A stretch of 47,735 nt of DNA from JASDSY01 sp041441465 (GTDB lineage Bacteria > Muiribacteriota > UBA9980), in contig JASDSY010000033.1 of the NCBI GenBank assembly GCA_041441465.1, positions 1 to 47,735 on the forward strand, read 5' to 3'. Position numbers and translations under genes: made by a program. This document shows, in pieces, positions 17,700 to 25,642 of the stretch. The number at the start of each line of letters is the position of its first letter. Position 1 is the first letter of the stretch. The notes under the pieces were generated by a model. It was not told the DNA's origin. It searched no databases and saw only the letters and a program-made list of their open reading frames with translations.

Positions 17700-19874
17700 A
17701 TGAGCAGAAATAAGCGGCAAACTATTCTCGTAGCGGAAGAAAACGAATATTCGGCCCTGTCTAAAAAAAACTCCCTTGAAAAATATGGTTATGGCGTAAT
17801 AATATCAACGACTATTGAAATGTTATCTGAGATAATTGAAACATCGCCGGCAGTTAATATGATTTTATTGGATGTTAATTTTATGTCCGGCAGTGAAAAT
17901 TATGAAACGGTTTTAAGAATAGCTGAAAAACACGAGTTTCCGTTAATTTTTTTGATGTCGAATGATAATAATTCTCGGCTTGTGGAAAAAATCGAAAAAA
18001 TAATTTCATATGGTTATGTAGATAAAAATTCCGTTGAAACTGTTCTTATTGCTTCGGTCAGGATGGCGTTCAGGTTATTTGAAGCTGAGATCAAGGAAAA
18101 AGAAAAGACGTTCGCGCTTCGTGAAAGTGAAATGAAATATAGAATGCTGGTTGAAAATTCAAACGATGTTATATTTTGCGCTGACCGTGAAGGTCATTAC
18201 AAATATGTCAATAACGTATTTGCATCTGCGTTTGGTAAGGACCCTGATTATTTTATAGGAAAGACGTTCTGGGATGTTTATCCAAAAGAACATGCCGATC
18301 AACGTTTTAATGCGGTTCGCGCAGTTTTTGAAACCGGTGAGCCGGGTTCGTTGGAAGTTACAGTGCCGCTGCCGGATAAAACAGTATATTATCTGGCGAC
18401 ACTCAGTCCGGTTAAAAATTTTCATGGCGATGTCATGTCGGTGCTGGTACACGCTAGAAATATCACGGATCGCAAACTAATAGAAGACGCGTTAATAGAA
18501 AGCGAAGAAAGATTTAAGGAAATATTCGAAAACTCGCTTGATAATATTTTTGTTATCGATGTCTTGCCGGAATATAGATTTAAGATAAAAAAAATTAACA
18601 GGGCCCAGGAAAAACTTATAAAAATAGACAGAGAAAAAGTTGAGGGGCGGTTTATCGATGAAGTTTTATCGGAAGAACTTGCAGCTCCTTTATTTGAAAA
18701 ATATAAATATTGCGTGGACAGCGGCGTAAATTGCTGTTACGATGAAGTTATTGAGCTGTTTAACGAAAAAATTTATTATTCGACAAATCTGGTGCCGTTA
18801 TTTAATAACGACGGTAAGGTTTATCGCATTATCGGGATTTCGAGAAATATTACGGAGTCTAAGAAAGCGCAGCTGGCGCTTCAGGAAAGCGAATCGAAAC
18901 ACAGGCTTTTGATCGAGTATTCATCGGATCTTATCTGGCAAATGGCCGCCGATACCGTTATTACTTACGCTTCGCCTTCGTGGAAAAGAGTTACCGGCTA
19001 TGACCCGCAATCTTTTGTGGGCGGATATTTTCAGCCGATGATTCATCCCGACGATATTCCTGTTTGCATGGAGCATCTTAAGAATTTAATGAAATATAAA
19101 AATATTTCTTCGAGTATTCAATATCGATTTTTACATTCTGACGGTTTATGGCACTGGCATTCGGCCAACACGATGCCGGTGTTTGATACTGATGGAACTT
19201 TCGTATCAGTTGTCGGTGTTTCAAGAGATATTACCGATCAAAAACTTGCCGAAGAAAAAATTAAAAATTTACTTAATGAAAAAGAGTTCATTCTCAAGGA
19301 AGTGCATCATCGCATAAAAAACAACATGCATACCATATCCGGGCTTCTTTCCTTTCAATCGAATCTGAGTTTTGACGCCGCCACGCGCGAAAATCTCGCG
19401 GACGCTTCCGGCCGTATAAGAAGTATGATGGTTTTATATGATAAATTATATTGCTCGGAAGATAACAGCTCAATTTCAATTAAGGATTATATTCCGACAC
19501 TTGTGAATGAAATCGCGTCGATATTTTCCAAAAATTCGCCGTTAAGAATACAGACACAAATCGAAGATATAGTTTTGGGCGTAAACATACTCACGCCGCT
19601 TGGAATAATCCTCAACGAACTCATTTCGAATGCCGTTAAACATGCATTTGACGGTTGTGACGACAGAATTATAAACATAAGCGCTTTCAAGAAAGAAGGT
19701 CGCATGGCAATTATATTTAAAGATAACGGCACCGGTATTTCAGACACGATTTCATTTAAAAATTCATCCGGGTTTGGATTACAGCTGATTCAAATGCTCG
19801 TGAAGCAGATGAAAGGCGCTATTTCTATCGAAAATCAGAACGGCACATGCTTTAATATGGAATTTGACGTATAA
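17700..19874 (+). CDS. Hybrid PAS sensor histidine kinase with N-terminal receiver (HisKA_2)
   Basis: A 724-residue soluble kinase. Residues about 8-125 form a receiver domain: acidic pair E13/E14, phospho-acceptor Asp58 in LLDVNF, Ser87 and Lys109. Three PAS domains follow (about 145-260, 265-395, 400-520), the third of the PAS_3 type. The dimerisation domain carries EVHHRIKNNMHTISGLL, the HisKA_2 signature, with His536/537 as the phospho-site. The ATPase has NELISNAVKHAF (N box) and DNGTGISD (G1). No membrane span is seen, so it senses a cytoplasmic or receiver-borne signal. A TTG at 17622 is in frame, but ATG 17700 with CGGAGAAA upstream is the better start. No response regulator is adjacent. 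Confidence 0.9.
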   Translation: MSRNKRQTILVAEENEYSALSKKNSLEKYGYGVIISTTIEMLSEIIETSPAVNMILLDVNFMSGSENYETVLRIAEKHEFPLIFLMSNDNNSRLVEKIEKIISYGYVDKNSVETVLIASVRMAFRLFEAEIKEKEKTFALRESEMKYRMLVENSNDVIFCADREGHYKYVNNVFASAFGKDPDYFIGKTFWDVYPKEHADQRFNAVRAVFETGEPGSLEVTVPLPDKTVYYLATLSPVKNFHGDVMSVLVHARNITDRKLIEDALIESEERFKEIFENSLDNIFVIDVLPEYRFKIKKINRAQEKLIKIDREKVEGRFIDEVLSEELAAPLFEKYKYCVDSGVNCCYDEVIELFNEKIYYSTNLVPLFNNDGKVYRIIGISRNITESKKAQLALQESESKHRLLIEYSSDLIWQMAADTVITYASPSWKRVTGYDPQSFVGGYFQPMIHPDDIPVCMEHLKNLMKYKNISSSIQYRFLHSDGLWHWHSANTMPVFDTDGTFVSVVGVSRDITDQKLAEEKIKNLLNEKEFILKEVHHRIKNNMHTISGLLSFQSNLSFDAATRENLADASGRIRSMMVLYDKLYCSEDNSSISIKDYIPTLVNEIASIFSKNSPLRIQTQIEDIVLGVNILTPLGIILNELISNAVKHAFDGCDDRIINISAFKKEGRMAIIFKDNGTGISDTISFKNSSGFGLQLIQMLVKQMKGAISIENQNGTCFNMEFDV

Positions 19875-19949
19875 ATTCATGTTTGCCGCGGCGTCATTTA
19901 TCCTCGATAAAATTGAATGAAAGTATACATTCGCATCTTTTTATAAAAA

Positions 19950-20366
19950 TTATTCGACTGATTTTACGCAAATTTTTATTCCGTTTAAATAAACTGAAAT
20001 TGCTTCTTTTTCTCCCGTATTAATTACGAATACTTCATTTTTATTTCCTTCGGGAATTTTTCCTGTTATCTTATCGGTTTTTATTTGTGTTTCGCTTTCC
20101 TTTACGGCATTATATTTAATGGAGGCGGCCACGGGAACTCCTGAACCGAATATTTTTCTTAATACGAAATAGCGGTTGTTTTCTTCGAGAACGGTCAGGC
20201 TTTGTCCGGCGAAATTATCTTCCAATATTATATTTTTGCCGATTATTCTATCTACTGTTAAAATATTTTTATTTTCGGCAGCCGTTATTTCATTAAAAAA
20301 GACCAGGCTTATCAATGGAATTAACACTATTAAATAAACCCTGTTTAAATATGAATTTTTGTTCAT
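19950..20366 (-). CDS. Small exported protein of unknown function
   Basis: A 138-residue protein starting MNKNSYLNR with a hydrophobic signal segment (about residues 10-28) ending near ITAAEN. AAGGAG lies ten bases ahead of the ATG at 20366, which is why I chose it over a frame start 13 codons earlier. The mature part is beta-rich by eye and has the run DRIIGKNIILEDNF, but no known motif. It lies 104 bases downstream of the serine-hydrolase gene on the same strand and may be co-transcribed. I do not recognise the family. Confidence 0.6.
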   Translation of the reverse strand: MNKNSYLNRVYLIVLIPLISLVFFNEITAAENKNILTVDRIIGKNIILEDNFAGQSLTVLEENNRYFVLRKIFGSGVPVAASIKYNAVKESETQIKTDKITGKIPEGNKNEVFVINTGEKEAISVYLNGIKICVKSVE

Positions 20367-20470
20367 TGCGAGAATTCTCCTTTTTACCGAAAAAAGTTTT
20401 TTCAAATTTCGAATATATTGAATTTATGTTCAGTCATTTTAACGCATTTATTTGTTTTATTCAACCGGCT

Positions 20471-21706
20471 TTACTTAGCGGCGGCCATTTTTTCATTTTC
20501 TATTAACGATATTATCCTGCCTGTAAGTTCAGTGAATTTTTCGGTCTGGACTTCGGCCGTAGCGTTATTTATAGTTACCGAAACGGCATAGAAATCACCG
20601 TTCGCTTTTTTTTGAAGAATATGCGTATAATTTAATACTCCCGGTTCTGAGCCGCCTTTATAGCCTATTTCATGCCACGAATCCGGATCGGCAAGGCCTT
20701 TGTTGATCGAAAGCGCAGGTTCGCCTTTTAATTCCGATATCAAGCCGCAGAGTTCGCGCGTCGTTGTAAACCACTCTATGTGTTCTATAAATACCGGTTT
20801 GCCCTGATTAATTTTAATTTTCGATTTATCCAGAGCGGAAAGTTTATCGAGGATTTTTCGCTTTTTTTCAACGCCGGCCGAAATGTATTCGTCACGTTCG
20901 GTTTGTGAAGCGCTCCATTTTAATTTAAACATCTCGATTGTTTTTAAGAACGGTTTCATCCTATCGGGTGCGTATTTTTCAATGTATTCGCGGCCAAGAT
21001 AGTTTATTAAAATGTCGGTGGCTGTGTTGTCGCTTATTGAGATCATAAGATTAGCGAGAGTTTTTAATGTAACAGGAGTTTTATCGGGCCAACTTTGAAG
21101 CATTCCCGAAGGAAGTGAAAAGCCGCTCTCCGATATTTCGATAACTGTTTTATTATCGCAGCCGCCTTCCTTAATTTTTTCGTTTAACGCTTTTAAGACG
21201 TATAACTTGAAAGATGAGCCGACTCCGAGGGGAAGGTCAGGGTTAAGAAGAAATACTGGATCGCTTCCGTTTTTTGTTATCATAACCGATACTGTGCCGT
21301 CGAGTTTTTTGAGTTCGTCGGTTATTTTATCTAAACTGTCGTCGAGGAGCGTTGGATTGCCGAACCATAGTCCGGCGATCAAATTCTTTGAATCAAGAGA
21401 GATTTTTGAAGGCATGTGCCCTTTGGAAAAAATGAGCTTATATGTCCCATTTGATATTTTAACGATGGAGTTTAATTTGCCGAGTTTCGGAGATAAATCG
21501 GAAAGAAGCTGTTTAATTTTATTTTCTGGAACGGCTTTTAAAAAATTGTCCGTGAAATATTCCGAAGTTTTTAATTCGTCAGATTTCAAAGCGAATAATG
21601 TTTTAAGCACTACAGCACTTTTGTCATTTTCGGTTTCGAGGGCATAAACAGGTGTTATAATTAAAATTAAAGCTATTAATAACAGAATAAATTTAAAATT
21701 GCGCAT
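20471..21706 (-). CDS. Class-A beta-lactamase-like serine hydrolase, exported
   Basis: A 411-residue exported protein with a signal peptide (MRNFKFILLLIALILIITPVYA), an N-terminal domain of about 120 residues, and a serine-hydrolase domain. The catalytic SxxK is S164-S-F-K167, followed by the SDN loop in SISDNTATD and the KTG-like triad in YKGGSEPGV. This resembles the class-A beta-lactamase2 family found as stand-alone hydrolases. Real beta-lactam resistance is not implied; peptide or ester hydrolysis is possible. ATG at 21706 follows AAAGGAAG at good spacing. A palindrome lies in its upstream region, next to the likely -10 box. Confidence 0.82.
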   Translation of the reverse strand: MRNFKFILLLIALILIITPVYALETENDKSAVVLKTLFALKSDELKTSEYFTDNFLKAVPENKIKQLLSDLSPKLGKLNSIVKISNGTYKLIFSKGHMPSKISLDSKNLIAGLWFGNPTLLDDSLDKITDELKKLDGTVSVMITKNGSDPVFLLNPDLPLGVGSSFKLYVLKALNEKIKEGGCDNKTVIEISESGFSLPSGMLQSWPDKTPVTLKTLANLMISISDNTATDILINYLGREYIEKYAPDRMKPFLKTIEMFKLKWSASQTERDEYISAGVEKKRKILDKLSALDKSKIKINQGKPVFIEHIEWFTTTRELCGLISELKGEPALSINKGLADPDSWHEIGYKGGSEPGVLNYTHILQKKANGDFYAVSVTINNATAEVQTEKFTELTGRIISLIENEKMAAAK

Positions 21707-21780
21707 TGATTGAACTTCCTTTCTTTTAGCGGATATAATGCCATTTTTTGTGATATAAATTTTTAACTTCAAATTATAAC

Positions 21781-21804
21781 GCTTATTATTGTTTTATAAT
21801 AAGC
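21781..21804. promoter_or_regulatory. Inverted repeat, candidate operator
   Basis: Perfect 9-bp arms GCTTATTAT (21781-21789) and ATAATAAGC (21796-21804) with a 6-base gap. It lies just upstream of a minus-strand TATAAT (21773-21778), covering the place where a -35 box would be for the serine-hydrolase gene. The position suits a regulator operator; no cognate regulator is encoded nearby. Confidence 0.4.
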
Positions 21805-21907
21805 ATTACTTTAAGTTTAGTTTAAATTTTATCACACATTGCCTTATTTTTCAAATTTTCAAAAATATTTAAGTTATATAATTTATTGACGGCATTTAAT
21901 TTGTTAA

Positions 21908-21936
21908 TTGACTATAATAACCGATTCTGATATAAT
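21908..21936 (+). promoter_or_regulatory. Promoter of gltX
   Basis: TTGACT (21908-21913), 17-base spacer, TATAAT (21931-21936). Transcription would begin near 21943, leaving about 74 bases of leader before the gltX ATG. No T-box leader is visible. Confidence 0.75.
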
Positions 21937-22016
21937 AAAATCCGTTAAATTTTAACGTAATATTTTTATAAACGCGCATTCTTTTGCGCTAAAGCAACAG
22001 AAAGGCAGATAGTTTA

Positions 22017-23495
22017 ATGTCAGATAATAATTCGAACGGAAATTTGCAAAATAAAGTGGTGACAAGGTTTGCTCCGTCACCGACGGGATTTTTACATATC
22101 GGCGGCGCGCGGACTGCGCTTTTTAATTATCTTTTCGCCAAACATTTCGGAGGTAAATTTATCTTGAGAATAGAAGATACCGATATGCAGCGCAATTCAG
22201 AGGAAGCGACGGAAGCTATTTTAAAATCAATGAAATGGCTCGGTCTTGACTGGGATGAGGGGCCGTACTATCAGTCGAAGCGGTTTGATATTTACAGCCG
22301 TTATGCCGAAGAAATGATAGATAAAGGCCTTGCATACAGATGTTTTTGCACTCCTGAACGGCTCGATGCCATGAGGAAAGAGCAGCAGGAAAAGGGGCTC
22401 GCACCTAAATACGACGGGAAATGCCAGCCGCTTTCAAAAGATGAAGTGAAAAAAAGGCTCGATAGCGGTGAAAAATCAGTCGTAAGATTCAAGATGCCGG
22501 CAGGCCAGTCTGTTTCATTTAAGGATATGGTGCACGGCGAGGTGTCATTTCAAAGCGATGTTCTCGATGATTTCGTGATAATGAAATCCGACTGCGCGCC
22601 TACTTATAATTTCGCTGTGGCAATCGACGACCATGAAATGGGAATGACGCATATAATAAGAGGCGATGATCACATATCAAATACGCCGAAGCAGATATTG
22701 ATATTAAACGCGCTCGGCTTTAATGTGCCGCTTTACGGACATGTGCCGATGATTCTGGGCGCGGACAAAACCAAACTCAGCAAACGCCACGGCGCTACAT
22801 CGCTTACCTGGTACGAGGAAGCCGGATACATAAAGGAAGCCATAGTAAATTACTTAGCTCTTCTCGGATGGTCGCTTGACGGCTCAAGCGAGTTTTTCAC
22901 AAAAAAAGATTTAATAGAAAAATTTACGGTAGAAAAAACCAGCAGTAACGCGGCAGTTTTTGATTTGCAGAGACTCGCGCATTTTAACGGATATTACTTG
23001 AAAAACATGGAAATGAACGCTAAAATAAAGCTTGTTATGGATTATACGGCAGATTTTTTAAAAGATATGAAAATCGAGACTAAATATTTTACGGCTGAAT
23101 ATGTTCAAAAGATTATTGAAGCGACAGGCGACAGGTTAAAAATATTAACCGATTTCCAAACTTACGGCCAGCCTTTTTTAACGGACGAAATTGAGATTAA
23201 AGAAGATGCGGCGGCAAAAATAAAGAAGGATTTTAACGCAGATTCATTTAAACAAGCGATTGAAGCGATAATTAATATATTTAAAATTACCGATTTCCAG
23301 CCGGCGGAACTTGAGGCTAAATTAAGGGCGGCCCAGAGCGAAACAGGCATTAATTTTTCGAAAACGGTTTTATTATTAAGGACGGCGCTAACGGGTCAGA
23401 CAGTGAGTACGGGAATTTTTGATGTCGTGATAATACTTGGAAAAGAAAGGGTATTGGAACGTTTAAATAATTTTTCAGGCAAGCTGACATTTTAA
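22017..23495 (+). CDS. gltX: Glutamate--tRNA ligase
   Basis: Class I aminoacyl-tRNA synthetase that charges tRNA-Glu in the cytoplasm. The protein is 492 residues, normal for bacterial GluRS. The HIGH-type motif is in FAPSPTGFLHIGGARTALFN (residues about 19-38). The KMSKS-type motif is KTKLSKRHGATS near residues 252-263. The GluRS insertion around RIEDTD and YRCFCTP is present, as is the C-terminal anticodon-binding helical region. ATG at 22017 follows AGAAAGG and the promoter described upstream. It is transcribed alone or with the nucleotidase that follows 119 bases later. Confidence 0.97.
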   Translation: MSDNNSNGNLQNKVVTRFAPSPTGFLHIGGARTALFNYLFAKHFGGKFILRIEDTDMQRNSEEATEAILKSMKWLGLDWDEGPYYQSKRFDIYSRYAEEMIDKGLAYRCFCTPERLDAMRKEQQEKGLAPKYDGKCQPLSKDEVKKRLDSGEKSVVRFKMPAGQSVSFKDMVHGEVSFQSDVLDDFVIMKSDCAPTYNFAVAIDDHEMGMTHIIRGDDHISNTPKQILILNALGFNVPLYGHVPMILGADKTKLSKRHGATSLTWYEEAGYIKEAIVNYLALLGWSLDGSSEFFTKKDLIEKFTVEKTSSNAAVFDLQRLAHFNGYYLKNMEMNAKIKLVMDYTADFLKDMKIETKYFTAEYVQKIIEATGDRLKILTDFQTYGQPFLTDEIEIKEDAAAKIKKDFNADSFKQAIEAIINIFKITDFQPAELEAKLRAAQSETGINFSKTVLLLRTALTGQTVSTGIFDVVIILGKERVLERLNNFSGKLTF

Positions 23496-23614
23496 TTTTA
23501 TTTAAATACGCAATAAGAAGTTCCATAATGTTAATTAAGTAACATCTAAAATTTCTAAAAATAATTATAATTAAAAAATAATTAGTAATATTATAATAAT
23601 TAGGGGGAAATGAA

Positions 23615-25087
23615 GTGAACAATTTATTTCTGTCAAAGTCAGGATTTTATCTGCTTGCAATAATCATATTCTTAATGACTCCGGCTTTATGCCTGGCCGA
23701 AATTACATCGCCGATAACGCATGTTACGGTGCTTCACACCGGCGATACTCACGGTTATGTCCTGCCTTTTGAAACTGAAGTCGGCACAAGCGTCGGCGGC
23801 GCGGCTTCAAGAATGGCATTTGTAAATGAAATAAAAACTGCTAATAAAGAAAATGGGACAAATTGCCATACATTGCTTCTTGACGCAGGCGACGTGCTTG
23901 AAAATCATTTCGTATCAAATTATTATAAAGGCGAAGCCGACTTTAAAGTAATGAACATGATGAAATATGATGCTATGACATTAGGCAATCATGAATTCGG
24001 ATTCGGCATGGATAATTTCCTTAAATTAGAAAAAATGGCAAAATTTCCGATATTATCAGCAAATATTTTAGACCGCAAGACTGGAAATTTTCTGTTTAAA
24101 CCTTATGTAATAAAGGAATGCGGCAGCTTAAAAATCGCAATATTCGGGCTTACAAGCCATACGCTTTTATATAACAGCGAAAAAGCCGACCTTGACAGGA
24201 TAACTATTTTAAAACCCGAAGAAGCGTATTCAAGAATTTATACTGAAATGAAAGAAAAATCTGATTTCATAATATTTTTATCGCACCTCGGCATCGAAGA
24301 AGACCGGGAATTTGCCAAAAAGCATCCCGAAATAAGGTTAATTGCCGGCTCTCACAGCCATACTTATATGAAAGAACCTGAAATGGCGGGCGGCACTATG
24401 ATTATCCATACCGGTAAATACGGCGAATGCCTCGGACGCGTAAATTTGAAATTCATGGGCAAAAAATTGTATTCAATCAACGGCCGGGTAATATTTATGC
24501 CTGACCAGGAAATGAACAAAATTTCCAAACAATTAAAAAATGAAATCGACCCTATATTAAACGAAAAACTCGGCGACTGTCCCGACACAATCGAAAATAC
24601 AAATAAATTTGAACAGCAATCACCGCTTTTTGGATTTGTCCTGAAAAACCTTAAAGAATATGCACAGGCTGATATGGCAATGGAAACTGCGGCATCGCTG
24701 GGCTGGAGATTAAAAAAAGGCCCTGTTTATGTGCACGACATTTACAAAATGATGCCGTATAACAATTTTGTCGTTATAATAAAAATGAAAGGCTCTGAAA
24801 TAAAAGCATTAATGGATTTCAGCGTCTCCAAAAAAACTACGAACACATATATCCAGGTTTCAGGTATTACATTTGACGAGCGCGGCAAGAAAGCTGAAAA
24901 TTTAAAAATTAACGGCCAGCCTCTTGAAATGGATAAATTATATAAAGTGGCGACCGATAATTATATGACAGCCGGAGGAGCCGAAGACGGTATTTTAAGT
25001 AAAATAGAAGACGGCCGCAAAGAATTTCAGCATAAATTAATAAGAGATATAATAATCGATAATATAAAAAATAAAAAAGCTTTTTAG
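23615..25087 (+). CDS. Exported 5'-nucleotidase / UshA-type metallophosphatase
   Basis: A 490-residue exported enzyme, signal peptide ending at CLAE. The N-terminal metallophosphoesterase domain shows the metal-site motifs LHTGDTHGYV, LDAGDVLEN, LGNHEFGFG, SHLGIEED and AGSHSHT. The C-terminal 5'-nucleotidase domain (from about residue 325) contains MPYNNFVVIIKMKGSEIKALM and DNYMTAGGAEDG. Members hydrolyse nucleoside monophosphates, UDP-sugars or related phosphoesters outside the cytoplasm; the exact substrate is unknown. The start is GTG at 23615, placed just after AGGGGGAAA. It is 119 bases after gltX and 78 bases before a STAS-domain gene. Confidence 0.88.
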   Translation: MNNLFLSKSGFYLLAIIIFLMTPALCLAEITSPITHVTVLHTGDTHGYVLPFETEVGTSVGGAASRMAFVNEIKTANKENGTNCHTLLLDAGDVLENHFVSNYYKGEADFKVMNMMKYDAMTLGNHEFGFGMDNFLKLEKMAKFPILSANILDRKTGNFLFKPYVIKECGSLKIAIFGLTSHTLLYNSEKADLDRITILKPEEAYSRIYTEMKEKSDFIIFLSHLGIEEDREFAKKHPEIRLIAGSHSHTYMKEPEMAGGTMIIHTGKYGECLGRVNLKFMGKKLYSINGRVIFMPDQEMNKISKQLKNEIDPILNEKLGDCPDTIENTNKFEQQSPLFGFVLKNLKEYAQADMAMETAASLGWRLKKGPVYVHDIYKMMPYNNFVVIIKMKGSEIKALMDFSVSKKTTNTYIQVSGITFDERGKKAENLKINGQPLEMDKLYKVATDNYMTAGGAEDGILSKIEDGRKEFQHKLIRDIIIDNIKNKKAF

Positions 25088-25165
25088 AGCAAATTTAATG
25101 TGTTAATGACAATAAAAGCTAAAATCATTTTTCTGAATATTTTTAGAAACGGAGTGAAATAAAAA

Positions 25166-25567
25166 ATGCCTAATCCTCCTGAGCAATTAACTTTAGGCCC
25201 CGGTTTGCCGTTTACATACGAAATCAAACAAAATTCGGCTAAAACCAATGATGGAGCCGAAGAAAAATATAACGAGATAATATTAGCGGGCAAGCTTGAA
25301 TTCTTATCAAATCCTGATATTGAAAAAAATTTTTGTGAATTGCCCGCAATTACTGAGAAAAAAATGGTGTTAAACCTTCAGAAAATAAGTTTCGTGAATA
25401 GCCTCGGTCTTAATTTTTTACTCAATGAGTATGAAAAATGCGGCAAAACCGATCATAAACTTTATCTTTCTAATGTCGGAACTTATGTGAAAAAAGTTTT
25501 GACTATAACGAAACTTGATAATGTTTTTAAAATTTTAAACTCTCCGGAAGAATGCGTAAAATTTTAA
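25166..25567 (+). CDS. STAS-domain protein (anti-anti-sigma-factor-like)
   Basis: A 133-residue cytoplasmic protein with a STAS fold from about residue 25. The conserved ISFVNSLGLNFLL matches the switch region DSxGL of SpoIIAA/RsbV-type antagonists, and the Ser that is normally phosphorylated is present. Such proteins release sigma factors or other partners when unphosphorylated. No anti-sigma kinase, phosphatase or sigma factor is encoded next to it. It follows the 5'-nucleotidase gene by 78 bases with GGAG upstream of the ATG. Family call is fairly good; partner unknown. Confidence 0.75.
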   Translation: MPNPPEQLTLGPGLPFTYEIKQNSAKTNDGAEEKYNEIILAGKLEFLSNPDIEKNFCELPAITEKKMVLNLQKISFVNSLGLNFLLNEYEKCGKTDHKLYLSNVGTYVKKVLTITKLDNVFKILNSPEECVKF

Positions 25568-25642
25568 ATTTCTGACGACAAAAAAATAATGGTAATTGTT
25601 TTTTGGTGTAAATGAAGAATTTTTTTTTCCGATAATACCTTT

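Noticed and set aside
20471..21706. Antibiotic-resistance beta-lactamase
   Set aside because: The catalytic motifs belong to the wider class-A-like serine hydrolase family, with an extra N-terminal domain. Nothing in sequence or context shows a resistance gene or mobile element.
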